Source of the DNA: Blautia wexlerae DSM 19850
GTDB lineage: Bacteria > Bacillota > Clostridia > Lachnospirales > Lachnospiraceae
Direction of reading: 5' to 3'
Assembly (NCBI RefSeq): GCF_025148125.1
Contig: NZ_CP102267.1
Span: 847,001 to 911,000 of the forward strand
DNA length: 64,000 nt
This document shows, piece after piece, positions 8,206-17,515 of this stretch. Numbering within the stretch: the stretch's first letter is position 1; every line of letters starts with the position of its first letter. The translations under genes were made by a program, and so were the position numbers. Below the pieces are notes generated by a model that saw only the letters and a list, made by a program, of their open reading frames with translations, had not been told where the DNA came from and did no database searches.

Positions 8206-9001
8206 AGCAGAGTACTATAAAATGAAATATTCGCGAGCCTCGAAGTGGGTTTTAGTATTTATGGCATTTATTTTTTTTATACCGTTCGTTGTGGGAAATG
8301 ATACATTGTTTATGACTTTTGGTGATTATAGAAATATAGATAGCATTGGTTGGATTTGCTACATAGACGACATGAATAATATAAAAGCTGCAGAAATCGC
8401 AAGATTTGCATTATCAATTAATTTTTTTTCTTGGATTGGATTAATTGTCTATATTACGACAATGGTATCTGCAGAATTTCATCAAGGAACAATAAGAGCT
8501 TCTGTCGTATATGGGATAAATCGAACCAAATTATTTTTAAGTAAATTACTGGTGATAAATGTTCACTTTTTTATTCTCTATTATATTGTGGAAACTGCAT
8601 TAGGCTTAGGATTAGCATGGAAGTATGGTTTTCATTATAAAGGTGAGGAATTTTTGATTTTTATCGGAATGGTTACCTTAAATATGATAGCTATGATTGG
8701 AATGGAAGCTGTGGCGGTTTTGATTACGGTTTTAGTAAAGAATACAGGAATTGTGGCAGCTTTATCATGTGTATATTTCTTTGCAGGTGCGATTACTTAT
8801 CCTATGGTATATGAGAATTTTCAAAATCAATCAGTGCTTCTTAAAGCATTTTGTGTTATGAACCCGACCACTTATATGTATAATATTTGTGGATATCGGA
8901 TGACAAATGGGATTGTTGTTGGAACTATTATGTATGGTATGGGTGCGTGCCTGGTGGGGATAGTTTTAATGCATTTTGCATTGAAACGTCAAGAACTTTA
9001 A
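8192..9001 (+). CDS. ABC-2 type permease, immunity partner
   Basis: 269 aa, ATG behind TCGGAGGTG. Six hydrophobic segments, beginning WVLVFMAFIFFIPFVVG, match the LanE/LanG or BcrB type of ABC-2 permease. The start overlaps the ATPase gene, showing co-translation. Only one permease is present here, unlike the two-permease set in locus C. The precursor peptide gene begins 63 bases downstream. Confidence 0.85.
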   Translation: MRQLKAEYYKMKYSRASKWVLVFMAFIFFIPFVVGNDTLFMTFGDYRNIDSIGWICYIDDMNNIKAAEIARFALSINFFSWIGLIVYITTMVSAEFHQGTIRASVVYGINRTKLFLSKLLVINVHFFILYYIVETALGLGLAWKYGFHYKGEEFLIFIGMVTLNMIAMIGMEAVAVLITVLVKNTGIVAALSCVYFFAGAITYPMVYENFQNQSVLLKAFCVMNPTTYMYNICGYRMTNGIVVGTIMYGMGACLVGIVLMHFALKRQEL

Positions 9002-9064
9002 TTTGTGTTTCAAGTAGCTCTTACTACTTTGAAATAAATAAATATTTTACAGGAGGATATTGCA

Positions 9065-9172
9065 ATGAAGTGGATTAACAAAGCATCAGAGGACAAAAGT
9101 ACAAGAATCTGCTGGGTTTACAATGATAAAGGTTGTGGATCTAAAAAGGCTACATGTGTAATTCGTTACTAA
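9065..9172 (+). CDS. Locus A RiPP precursor peptide, 35 aa, three Cys
   Basis: Too short for routine calling. ATG 9065 lies behind AGGAGG at ideal spacing. The peptide begins MKWINKASEDKSTR and ends CVIRY; Cys16, Cys24 and Cys31 lie in a C-terminal half rich in Gly, Lys and aromatic residues. It sits between immunity genes and a radical SAM/SPASM maturase, and is followed by a strong hairpin, the usual layout for a peptide needed in excess over its enzymes. Thioether crosslinks from Cys to alpha- or beta-carbons are the likely modification (inference). No lanthionine enzyme is in this locus. Family not recognised. Confidence 0.8.
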   Translation: MKWINKASEDKSTRICWVYNDKGCGSKKATCVIRY

Positions 9173-9195
9173 AGATATTTGTAGTCAGTAAAGGA

Positions 9196-9226
9196 AAATG
9201 TGCTCAGCAATATGCTGGGCACATTT
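9196..9226 (+). repeat. 31-bp hairpin, left copy (target duplication of the IS1182-family element)
   Basis: Almost perfect palindrome: AAATGTGCTCAGCA, loop ATA, and matching arm with one G-T pair. An identical 31-bp copy lies at 10829-10859 on the other side of the insertion sequence. Before insertion there was one copy, serving as attenuator between the precursor gene and the maturase gene. Confidence 0.85.
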
Positions 9227-10828
9227 CAGACTGTAGACAAAGTCCAGCAATTGCTGGGCTTTTCTACTTTTAGAACCGTCTTTCTGATATAATAAATATC
9301 AGAAGGCGGTGTTTTTTATGATGACTAAAAATGCAGATAAAAAAAGAGAACAAATGCTTATGTTTTGTATGGATGACATGGTTCCTCAGAATCATATGCT
9401 CCGTTTAATTGATAAGGCAATCGATTGGACTTTTATCTATGATCTGGTTGAAGATAAATATTGTTTAGATAATGGGCGACCAAGTATGGATCCTGTAATG
9501 CTGATAAAAATACCTATGATTCAATACCTCTATGGAATCAAAAGTATGAGACAGACCATGAAAGAAATCGAAGTTAATGTTGCTTATCGTTGGTTTCTTG
9601 GACTGGATATGCTGGATCCAGTCCCGCATTTTTCTACATTTGGAAAGAACTATACCCGCCGATTTAAGGACACGGATCTTTTTGAACAGATTTTTTCGAA
9701 GATTCTTGAAGACTGTATGAAATATAAACTTGTTGACACGGAGCAGATATTTGTGGATGCAACGCATGTGAAAGCATGTGCGAATAGTAAAAAAATGAGA
9801 AAACGCATTGCACGTGAACAGACACTTTGGTATGAAAAAGAATTAAATAAAGAGATTAAAAAAGACCGAATCGCACATGATAAAAAACCGTTGAAAGATA
9901 AGAAACCTCCGAAGCCTCCTTTGTCTGGAAATGGAGATGCAGATCATCCACAAGATAAAGAGGACGTTTCCGAAGATGTAAAAACACAAAAATGTAGCAT
10001 CACCGATCCAGAAAGTGGATGGTTTCGAAAAGGAGAACACAAACATGTTTTTGCTTATGCAATAGAAACGGCCTGTGATAAACATGGATGGATTCTTGGA
10101 TATAGTGTACATCCGGGAAATGAACACGACAGCCGAACATTTAAATCGCTGTATGACAAATTAAAAGGATATCAGCCAGAAATGATCGTTGCAGATGCTG
10201 GATATAAAACACCGGCGATTGCCCACTTACTATTGGAAGATGAAATTAAACCTTTGTTTCCGTATAAACGGCCAATGACAAAAGAAGGATTTTTCAAGAA
10301 ATATGAGTATGCCTACGATGAGTATTATGACTGTTATATATGTCCCGAAAATAAAATACTGACTTATCATACTACGAACAGAGAAGGATATCGGGAATAT
10401 AAAAGTTGTGGACTATTCTGCGAAAACTGTCCACAAATATCCCAATGTACAGAAAGCAAAGACCATACAAAAATGATTATGCGTCATGTATGGGAAGAAG
10501 ATATGGAAAAAGCAGAAGAGATCAGATATGGGATAGGAAACAAACAAATTTATCAATTGCGAAAAGAAACTATCGAAAGAATCTTTGGAACAGCCAAAGA
10601 GCAGCATGGTTTCCGTTATACACAATACATAGGAAAAGCACGGATGGAAATGAAAGCCGGGCTTACCTTTGCATGCATGAATTTGAAAAAACTGGCAAAG
10701 ATACTGGAACTCCGAGGCAAGATTAAGTCCAGTATTTCTTATATTTTTAAGAATGAGTCGAAATATTGGTTATATAATGAGAAATGGTGCTGGGAATAGA
10801 TCCCAACACCAACTTTGTCTACAGTCTG
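9227..10828 (+). mobile_element. IS1182-family insertion sequence, 1602 bp
   Basis: Terminal inverted repeats CAGACTGTAGACAAAGT at both ends (17 bp exact). A 31-bp direct duplication flanks it, formed by the hairpin at the target. One transposase gene fills it. Near the left end, CCAGCAATTGCTGG followed by CTTTTCT forms a small terminator that blocks incoming transcription. The element separates the precursor gene from the maturase gene of locus A. Confidence 0.9.
9318..10799 (+). CDS. IS1182-family transposase
   Basis: About 493 aa from ATG 9318 (AGAAGGCGG upstream). The N-terminal domain contains DNGRPSMDPVMLIKI and the region YGIKSMRQTMKEIEVNVAYRWFLGL, typical of IS1182/IS1182-like DDE transposases. 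Catalytic Asp candidates lie in IFVDATHVKA and MIVADAGYKT; the C-terminal Glu is in RKETIERIFGTAKEQHGFRY. A Cys cluster (CGLFCENCPQISQC) lies between. The frame is intact, so the element may be active. Confidence 0.9.
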   Translation: MMTKNADKKREQMLMFCMDDMVPQNHMLRLIDKAIDWTFIYDLVEDKYCLDNGRPSMDPVMLIKIPMIQYLYGIKSMRQTMKEIEVNVAYRWFLGLDMLDPVPHFSTFGKNYTRRFKDTDLFEQIFSKILEDCMKYKLVDTEQIFVDATHVKACANSKKMRKRIAREQTLWYEKELNKEIKKDRIAHDKKPLKDKKPPKPPLSGNGDADHPQDKEDVSEDVKTQKCSITDPESGWFRKGEHKHVFAYAIETACDKHGWILGYSVHPGNEHDSRTFKSLYDKLKGYQPEMIVADAGYKTPAIAHLLLEDEIKPLFPYKRPMTKEGFFKKYEYAYDEYYDCYICPENKILTYHTTNREGYREYKSCGLFCENCPQISQCTESKDHTKMIMRHVWEEDMEKAEEIRYGIGNKQIYQLRKETIERIFGTAKEQHGFRYTQYIGKARMEMKAGLTFACMNLKKLAKILELRGKIKSSISYIFKNESKYWLYNEKWCWE

Positions 10829-10859
10829 AAATGTGCTCAGCAATATGCTGGGCACATTT
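10829..10859 (+). repeat. 31-bp hairpin, right copy
   Basis: Identical to 9196-9226. Followed by TTCATTATT, it would still act as a weak terminator in front of the maturase gene, 55 bases upstream of its start. Confidence 0.85.
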
Positions 10860-10914
10860 TCATTATTGCAAAGAACACTGTGAAAACAAGAGATTAAGAA
10901 AAGAGGATATAATA

Positions 10915-12165
10915 ATGAAATTATCAAGATACAATATAGAGAAAAAAGAAGATAAAAGTTGTTTGATTTACAATACGGTCACATCTGCAATACTGGAATT
11001 AGATACTGATTATGAAAAATCATATTATGAAATGAAAGAAGGGAAAAAATGTTCAAAGCCTGATTTAGAGTCAGCATTATTAGAGGGTGGTATGCTAGTT
11101 GAAGATGATAAAGATGAATTTGCAGAATTGCTTATAAGAAATAAAATAGAAAGGTTTGCGGATTCAAATCTTACATTAACTATTGCCCCAACTATGGCAT
11201 GTAATTTTTGTTGTCCCTATTGCTATGAAAAAGGGAGAGAATATATTACTATGTCTGAGACTGTTCAGGATCAATTAACATCGCAGCTCAAAGAAAAATA
11301 TCAGCATATACATGAATTAACGGTATCTTGGTATGGAGGGGAGCCATTATTGGCAATTGAAACTATTGAAAAATTAACCAAAAAGATAAAGTCTGTTTTG
11401 CCACTTGGTTGCAAATATAATGCGGATATGGTCACAAATGGTTATAAATTGACTAGAAGAGTAGCTGAAAAATTAAAAGACATGGACATCCACTATATTC
11501 AAGTTACTTTAGATGGTTCAAAACAAGCCCATGATAGTAGAAGGATTCTCCATAATCATCAGCCTACCTTCGAACATATATTGGACAATATAAGAGAATG
11601 TGCGGATATTTTGAATATTTCGATAAGAATTAATGTTGACAAGACAAATATAAACGAAGCAACAGAAATATTTGATTGGCTAGAAAGATATGGTTTAAAA
11701 GGTAGAGTTGGTTATTATTTAGCACCAGTAGATGATATTAATGGAGTATGTAATAATCATATATGTATGGAACGACCACAGTACGCAAAAGAAGAGATTG
11801 CGTTTTATAAAGAAGGGATTAAGAGAGGCTTTATGTACCAAGGTGTTAAGCCGAGCAATTATGGTGTATGTGGAGCAATTAGCTTAAATTCATTTGTGAT
11901 AGGTCCAGATGGAGCGTTGTATAAATGTTGGAATGATATTGGATATAGTGAACGAAGTATCGGTAATTTGGAAAAAGGAATCAAACTTACAAATAAATTT
12001 GTAGAATGGCTTTCCTATGATGTCGTAAAGGATCAAGAATGTAAAGATTGTTCATTTTTTCCAGTATGTTATGGTGGGTGTGCTGCTTATAAAAATAAGA
12101 TTTGTTCTTCAGTAAAATGGAATGCAGAAGAGATGTTGGAGCTGATGAAAGAAATGGCTCAATGA
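10915..12165 (+). CDS. Radical SAM/SPASM peptide maturase of locus A
   Basis: 416 aa from ATG 10915 behind AAGAGGAT; longer forms start inside the insertion sequence and are spurious. Residues 1-80 are a small N-terminal domain that may bind the leader. The radical SAM [4Fe-4S] motif CNFCCPYC (CxxxCxxC) is near residue 97, followed by WYGGEPLL and the DGSKQAHD segment. The C-terminal SPASM domain has Cys in CGAISLNSFVIGPDG, LYKCW and CKDCSFFPVCYGGCAAY, ligating two auxiliary clusters. Such enzymes form thioether or C-C links in Cys-rich peptides. The 35-aa peptide is the obvious substrate. Confidence 0.9.
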   Translation: MKLSRYNIEKKEDKSCLIYNTVTSAILELDTDYEKSYYEMKEGKKCSKPDLESALLEGGMLVEDDKDEFAELLIRNKIERFADSNLTLTIAPTMACNFCCPYCYEKGREYITMSETVQDQLTSQLKEKYQHIHELTVSWYGGEPLLAIETIEKLTKKIKSVLPLGCKYNADMVTNGYKLTRRVAEKLKDMDIHYIQVTLDGSKQAHDSRRILHNHQPTFEHILDNIRECADILNISIRINVDKTNINEATEIFDWLERYGLKGRVGYYLAPVDDINGVCNNHICMERPQYAKEEIAFYKEGIKRGFMYQGVKPSNYGVCGAISLNSFVIGPDGALYKCWNDIGYSERSIGNLEKGIKLTNKFVEWLSYDVVKDQECKDCSFFPVCYGGCAAYKNKICSSVKWNAEEMLELMKEMAQ

Positions 12166-12184
12166 AATAGCAGGGAGAATTGGA

Positions 12185-13786
12185 ATGATAAAATTTTGCA
12201 GTAAATATGTTTTTCAATATAAAATAGAATATGGGATATATTTTTTGTTGGGTATTATACTGTGCGGGTTAAATACATTTATACCGGCTGCTATGGGACA
12301 ATTTATTAATATGTTTAATGTGGAAACAACATATTCAGCAATGTTAAAATTCATATTTTTATTACTGTTATTGTATGTTGGTAAGGAAATTGTCTGCTAT
12401 GTCAATAAAATACTTTATATAAGGATACAGACTAATGCAGCATTTTCATTAAATTTCGAAATTGTAAATCATTTAAAAAAAGTTTCGCCACTCGTAATTG
12501 GCAGAACTGATTTATCGTACTTATCTCAAAGGATAAACAATGATGCGAATGATGTACTTATTTTTTTCATCAGCTCCTTGACTGAATTGATATTTTCAGT
12601 TTTTTCAGCGGGTATAATCTTATTTATGATTTGGAAAATGGATTCGATTGCTTTTATAGTTACAATGTTTTTATTAGCACTTTATTTTTTTATATATCTT
12701 GGCTTCAAAAAGCGTATTTATAATTGCAGTTATGGAATGAAAGAGGAGAAATCCAATTTCTTCTCCAGACTGCAGGAACAATTAGAAAAAATAGAGTTTA
12801 TAAAAATACATAGTATGGATTCATTTTTTTCAAATAGGTTAGTAGCATCATATCAAAAATTATATCGATCTATATTTAAACAACAAGCGACTATCCAGGC
12901 ATTTGCAAATCTTGAAGGGATTGTAGGGGCAATATCTGTATGCATTTTACTTTGGATTGGAGGAAAAAAGATACTTACTGGAGATATGCAAATAGGATAT
13001 TTCTATATGATTTCAGTATATTTTAATATGATTTTGGAATATGGAAAAGAAATAGTGGCATACGGTCAAGAATACCAAGAGGCTTATGTATCCTTTGAAC
13101 GTATAAAATCTATTTTAGAAATTAAGGAGCAGTCTAAGGGGTGTATAAGACTTAATGAAATCAAACAAATTAGAATTCAGGATTTGAATTTTGCATATGA
13201 CCAGAAAGAAACCATAAAAAGTTTTTCTACAAACTTAAAAAAGGGGAAAGTTTATGGATTGAAAGGAGAAAACGGATGTGGGAAAAGTACACTTATTAAA
13301 ATTTTAATGGGTATGTATGTAGATGAATATCAAGGGAATATAATATGGAACGATACAGAAATGAGAAATTTAGATATGGATTATATAAGAGAACATGTAA
13401 TCAGTGTAACAGAACAGGAGCCGACTTTAATAGCAGATACAATATATAATAATATTGCTTTATATCGAAAGCTTGATGTAAAATGTATACAGAGAGCCGT
13501 TGATTGCTTTGGTGATAGTATTTTGAAAAGAGATAATTGGGATTTGCAAATTAATGAAAAGTCAAGTAATATTTCCGGTGGAGAAAAGCAAAAAATTGCA
13601 ATTATTCGCCAAGTAGTGCAAGACGGTCAGGTAATGATTTTTGATGAGCCTACCTCAGCTATGGATGAGAGTGGAAAAAAACAATTTTTACAGTTGATCG
13701 ATCAAATTAAAAATCATAAAATAATTATTATTGTTTCACATGATAATGCAATCTTGAATACATGTGATGAGATTCTAATATTATAA
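12185..13786 (+). CDS. ABC exporter (fused TM and NBD), no peptidase domain
   Basis: 533 aa, ATG behind GGGAGAATTGG, 19 bases after the maturase. The first ~310 residues carry six membrane segments; the NBD has Walker A GENGCGKST, signature NISGGEKQKIAI, Walker B VMIFDEPTSAMD and H-loop VSHDN. It lacks the N-terminal C39 protease seen in LanT, so leader removal in this locus must use another protease or occur outside the cell. It probably exports the modified peptide. Confidence 0.9.
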   Translation: MIKFCSKYVFQYKIEYGIYFLLGIILCGLNTFIPAAMGQFINMFNVETTYSAMLKFIFLLLLLYVGKEIVCYVNKILYIRIQTNAAFSLNFEIVNHLKKVSPLVIGRTDLSYLSQRINNDANDVLIFFISSLTELIFSVFSAGIILFMIWKMDSIAFIVTMFLLALYFFIYLGFKKRIYNCSYGMKEEKSNFFSRLQEQLEKIEFIKIHSMDSFFSNRLVASYQKLYRSIFKQQATIQAFANLEGIVGAISVCILLWIGGKKILTGDMQIGYFYMISVYFNMILEYGKEIVAYGQEYQEAYVSFERIKSILEIKEQSKGCIRLNEIKQIRIQDLNFAYDQKETIKSFSTNLKKGKVYGLKGENGCGKSTLIKILMGMYVDEYQGNIIWNDTEMRNLDMDYIREHVISVTEQEPTLIADTIYNNIALYRKLDVKCIQRAVDCFGDSILKRDNWDLQINEKSSNISGGEKQKIAIIRQVVQDGQVMIFDEPTSAMDESGKKQFLQLIDQIKNHKIIIIVSHDNAILNTCDEILIL

Positions 13787-13805
13787 GGAGATATGAAGTT
13801 TGCTA

Positions 13806-14684
13806 GAGCGTGTCTGAAAAACATTTTAAATTGTTTATTTTAACCAAATTAATATTGAGGCGATACAAATAAATCCCAAGTAGGTTGCAGCTAATTTGTC
13901 ATAACGTGTAGCGATTCGTCGGAATGCTTTTAATTTCAGAAAATACTTTTCTACTAAATGGCGTTCTTTGTATAACCACCAATCACAATGACGTTCAAAT
14001 TTAGCTCCCTTTCGGGATGGAATGGTTGGCTCTCCACCGCGTGCGTACACATAATCAAGCAATTTATTACTGTCATATCCTCGGTCAGCTAACACATTGC
14101 TTCCGTTTATTTCAATTTGATCGAGCAAAGGGATTGCATAATTGATATCATTACGCTGTCCCTCACTGATCATTAAATAAACTGGATATCCATAGGCATC
14201 TACTACCGCATGGATTTTGGTGCTGGCTCCTCCACGACTATGCCCGATTTCATTTGAAGGCCCCCTTTTTTTGCACCGGCACTATGCTGGTGCGCCTGGA
14301 TAATAGAAGCATCAATGGATAATTCTTCCAATTCTGCTTCAAGACTTAAAATACGGAAAATATTATCAAGGATACCATCATCGATCCATTTTCGGAATCG
14401 GCTATAGACAGTTTTCCATGAACCATAACGTTCAGGAAGATCGCGCCAAGGTGCCCCACTACGTGCAAGCCATACAATTCCATTCATAATGATACGATTG
14501 TCTTTCCTTGGACGTCCTTGTTTTCCAGTATTTTCAGGAGGTAATAAAGGTTCAATGCGAAGCCATTCTTCATCAGTCAACTCATATCGTCTCAACATAG
14601 TGAACACCCCTTTTTCTTTATTTTATCATGAAAAAGGGAAATAAAACATGCGTTTTGTGCAATTTTTATTTTTCAGACACGCTC
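13806..14684 (-). mobile_element. IS5-family element (IS427-like group), 879 bp
   Basis: Terminal repeats GAGCGTGTCTGAAAAA on both sides (16 bp), flanked by TA inside CTAG at 13803-13806 and 14684-14687, as for the IS427 group. The transposase is read on the minus strand in two frames. Its right end touches the IS630-family element with only the duplicated TA between them. Confidence 0.9.
13835..14598 (-). CDS. IS5-family transposase, two frames joined by frameshift
   Basis: The first frame (14598-14203) starts at ATG 14598 behind AAGGGG and encodes the N-terminal domain (LTDEEWLRIEPLLPP, WLARSGAPWRDLPERYG). The second frame, open to 13835, carries the DDE part (VLADRGYDSNKLLDY, WLYKERHLVEKYFLKLK). 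The switch occurs at an A7-G5 run on the minus strand (about 14266-14277), a classic slippery site for this group. Functional transposase therefore requires programmed frameshifting; it is not simply a broken gene. Confidence 0.85.
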
Positions 14685-14686
14685 TA

Positions 14687-15906
14687 GTGCTGTATCCGGT
14701 TAGTAACAATACTTTACAGTACTGAAAAAATTTGCTATACTCCATCAAAAACGGTATTGGAGGACGCAGATATGCCACGCTACATTGTCACGCTGACAAA
14801 CGATGAAATACAGGAGCTGAAAGCAATAATACAAAAAGGCGGAAAGGGCTACCGCATAAAGCATGCACAGATACTGCTAAAGTTGGACCAAAAGCCTGAA
14901 AACAAGGCATGGACATATGACCGCATCAAAGATGCGTATGGAGCCGCCCGTTCCACCATTGCAGGTATTGCGCAACGGTTTGTCATGGGAGGGATGGAGG
15001 CAGCCCTTGGGCGGAAGGTACAAGAAAACCGCCGTCGCAAGGTGACGGGCGATGTGGAGGCCCGGATATGTGCCATAGCCTGTTCGGAACCGCCGGAAGG
15101 AGCCTCACGCTGGACTATGCAGGCAATCGCGGATGAACTGATCCGCCTGGAAGTGGTCGATTACATTACGGACAGTACCGTCTGCGAGGTTATGAAAAAA
15201 ATGAAATCAAGCCGTGGCTCGTAAAGGAATGGTGCATTCCGGAAGCAGACGCCGAGTTCGTAGCGAAGATGGAGGACGTGCTGGAGGTATATCAGCGCCC
15301 GTATGACCCTCTCCGTCCTGTCGTTTGCATAGATGAAACGAACAAACAGCTCATAAAGAAAACACGTATTCCCTGTGAACCAGGCCAGCCTGAAAAAGTA
15401 GATTCCGTGTATGTCCGCAACGGTGTTGCAGATGTCTTCATGATTTCTGAACCCCTGGCAGGCAGGAGGGAAACGGTTGTAACACAGACCCGCACAGCAT
15501 TGGATTTTGCAGAAATTCTCCGGTATACTTCCGACACCCTGTACCCACGGACGGAAAAAATAGTTCTTGTTACCGACAATCTAAATACCCATTCTCCAGC
15601 TTCATTATATAAGGCTTTCCCACCGGAAGAAGCACGCAGGCTTGCAGAACGCTTTGAATGGCATTACACGCCAAAACATGGTAGCTGGCTGGACATGGCA
15701 GAGATAGAAATCGGCATCATGAGCCGCCAGGCCCTGGGGAAGCCACTGCCAGATTTGGAAAGCTTTAAACAACAGGTTCGTACATGGACTATCAGGCGTA
15801 ATGCAGAATGTGCAAAAATCAACTGGCAGTTTAAGACGCAGGATGCACGAATTAAATTGGCCAGGTTGTATCCGGTTATAGTTTAGAAACTAACCGGATG
15901 CAGTAC
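14687..15906 (+). mobile_element. IS630-family element, 1220 bp
   Basis: Inverted ends GTGCTGTATCCGGTTAGT and GTACTGCATCCGGTTAGT (16 of 18 match) between TA dinucleotides at 14685-14686 and 15907-15908, the usual IS630/Tc1 target. It is clearly richer in GC than the genes around it. It entered the CTAG left by the IS5-family element, or the reverse. Confidence 0.85.
14772..15886 (+). CDS. IS630-family transposase, split by frameshift
   Basis: ATG 14772 lies behind TTGGAGGACG. The first frame (to 15224) encodes HTH domains (TYDRIKDAYGAARSTIAGIAQRF). The second frame encodes the DDE domain: VVCIDETNKQLI, LVTDNLNTHSPASLY and SWLDMAEIEIGIM, giving D, D, E. The frames join at the A7 run near 15194-15200 (KKNEIKPWLVKEW in the second frame). 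The second part alone begins with a spurious ATG at 15269. Programmed -1 slippage is likely, as known for several IS630 members. Confidence 0.8.
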
Positions 15907-15929
15907 TAGTTGTCTTTTTAATAACAGGA

Positions 15930-16784
15930 GTGTTTATATTATTAGGCATATTATACATTTTTCATCTGAAGAGGGAAATTAGAAGAATTATAGAATGGAT
16001 AGAACATAATGAGCATATCTACTCGGTCAATGTATTGGATAAAGATATTGAGAACCTTGCACTTAGTATCAACAAGCGAATTAAAGAAGATGAACGAAAA
16101 GAACATCAGCTAAAAAAACAGGATAAAAATTTTAAAAAGATGGTAGCAAATTTATCACACGATTTACGTACTCCATTAACTGTTATTATTGGTTACTTGC
16201 AGTTAATTAGATTAGAAAAAAATGTGAATGAACCTGTTAATAGCTATATAGAACATATTGAAAAAAAGGCGGATTATTTAAAAAAATTAGTAGACGATTT
16301 ATATTTATTGTTTTGGAGTGAAGCAATAGAGAGCGAAGTTGATATGAAATCAGTCAATATTACAGAGGTAGTCACTTCTTTGTTAAAGGAATATATTCAA
16401 AATTCAAAACGTGCCTCAGAACAATTAGATATTAGACTGCCACATGGAAACATTTGGATACTTGCTCAAGAGAAAATATTAATTAGAATTTTATGTAATT
16501 TAATAGATAATGCTTTAAAGTATAGTACTGGTGATATAATGTTTTACATGTGGGGAGAATCCGAGTATTGTCATATACAAATAAGCAATCCTTCTGATTA
16601 TATTAGTGATGAAGAATTAAAATCTATATTTGATTTGTTTTACACAAAAGATGAAGCAAGGATAAAAAGCAGTGGTATCGGATTGTATGCTACTAGAAAG
16701 CTAGTAATACAAATAAGTGGTGATATTCAAGTGAATTATGAAGCGGGAATTTTCACTGTCAGTATAAAGTTGCCCTTAATATGA
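15930..16784 (+). CDS. Sensor histidine kinase of locus A, start displaced by insertions
   Basis: Remaining frame opens at GTG 15930 (284 aa). A hydrophobic N-terminal segment is followed by the H-box NLSHDLRTPLTVIIGYL (His near residue 78), N-box LIDNALKYSTG and G-box SSGIGLYATRKL. If both insertion elements are removed at CTAG, the gene regains nine codons and a TTG start at 13800-13802 with AAGGAG at 13785-13790, directly after the exporter. The protein is probably still functional if transcribed, but its native ribosome site is lost. Partner: the response regulator at 6380-7054. Confidence 0.85.
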   Translation: MFILLGILYIFHLKREIRRIIEWIEHNEHIYSVNVLDKDIENLALSINKRIKEDERKEHQLKKQDKNFKKMVANLSHDLRTPLTVIIGYLQLIRLEKNVNEPVNSYIEHIEKKADYLKKLVDDLYLLFWSEAIESEVDMKSVNITEVVTSLLKEYIQNSKRASEQLDIRLPHGNIWILAQEKILIRILCNLIDNALKYSTGDIMFYMWGESEYCHIQISNPSDYISDEELKSIFDLFYTKDEARIKSSGIGLYATRKLVIQISGDIQVNYEAGIFTVSIKLPLI

Positions 16785-17003
16785 AAAAATTGGTCACAGT
16801 AGAAAAATAAAAGATATTGTTACTGCATTTTGAAACCCTGAAAGTGAAAGCACTGTCCATTTTTTGAAGAGTCTTCTGGAATACAATAGATTATTATTCC
16901 CTGCGATTGCTGTTATGCTGTCATCCTTGAGACAGAATACGTGGTAGTTCGGAGTGGTTTTTGTCATTTCACTGGGACGGCAGAAGGAAAACTTATAAAG
17001 CAT

Positions 17004-17044
17004 AATAGAAGTGGGTATGTGAAAGTGGCATATCCACTTCTATT
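17004..17044 (-). terminator. Terminator-like hairpin at the end of backbone block 2
   Basis: AATAGAAGTGG (17004-17014) and CCACTTCTATT (17034-17044), an 11-bp perfect stem. T-tract is weak on the minus strand. Between the kinase stop (16784) and this hairpin I see no convincing gene. Confidence 0.6.
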
Positions 17045-17061
17045 GTATTTAGAGAAGAAAT

Positions 17062-17502
17062 CTAAGAGTTCTTCGGGGAAACATCTTCATTTAGGGATAA
17101 TTCCTCATACGCAAGTAAATCCGGAGTAACCTTTTCTTCACCCGAAAGGTTTGCTACATTCCGGAAATATAGGCGATAATAATGTCCAGATAAAAGGCGG
17201 ATATTTTTATCGAATGTAAAGTGATATTCTTTCTGGTCAGTGGAACGGAAAATAATTTTCTGTTTCTTGGTAAGTGGGCTGACTTCACGTTTTGTACAGG
17301 TTCCAGTTAATTCGGTATAGTCATGCATCTTGATGGTATGTAGCAGACTCACAATTCGTATGGCAGTTCCAACACCGATGCAAAGACTCATAAGGAGAAA
17401 TATCTGGTCGTCTGTTATAAATCCGTAAATACATCCAAATAGGACACAGAAAAAGCCGATTGCCCCATGGACAATCAGCTTATTAAGAAATGGTTTTGGC
17501 AT
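17062..17502 (-). CDS. Small two-TM protein, unknown
   Basis: 146 aa from ATG 17502 behind AGGAAGGAG; the longer open frame overlaps the previous gene without a ribosome site. Two membrane segments (AIGFFCVLFGCIYGFI and QIFLLMSLCIGVGTAIRI) are followed by a soluble C-terminal domain with beta-type pattern (YHFTFDKNIRLLSGHYYRLYF). Last gene of backbone block 2. Function unknown. Confidence 0.65.
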   Translation of the reverse strand: MPKPFLNKLIVHGAIGFFCVLFGCIYGFITDDQIFLLMSLCIGVGTAIRIVSLLHTIKMHDYTELTGTCTKREVSPLTKKQKIIFRSTDQKEYHFTFDKNIRLLSGHYYRLYFRNVANLSGEEKVTPDLLAYEELSLNEDVSPKNS

Positions 17503-17515
17503 AATTTGCTCCTTC

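Noticed and set aside
10753..10914. Extended N-terminus of the locus A maturase
   Set aside because: This part lies in the IS1182-family end and the hairpin; the true start has its own ribosome site at 10915.
13835..14173. Separate short protein starting MISEGQRND
   Set aside because: It is the second frame of the IS5-family transposase, reached by frameshift; the ATG is internal.
15269..15886. Independent 205-aa gene
   Set aside because: It is the DDE half of the IS630-family transposase in the shifted frame, not a separate gene.
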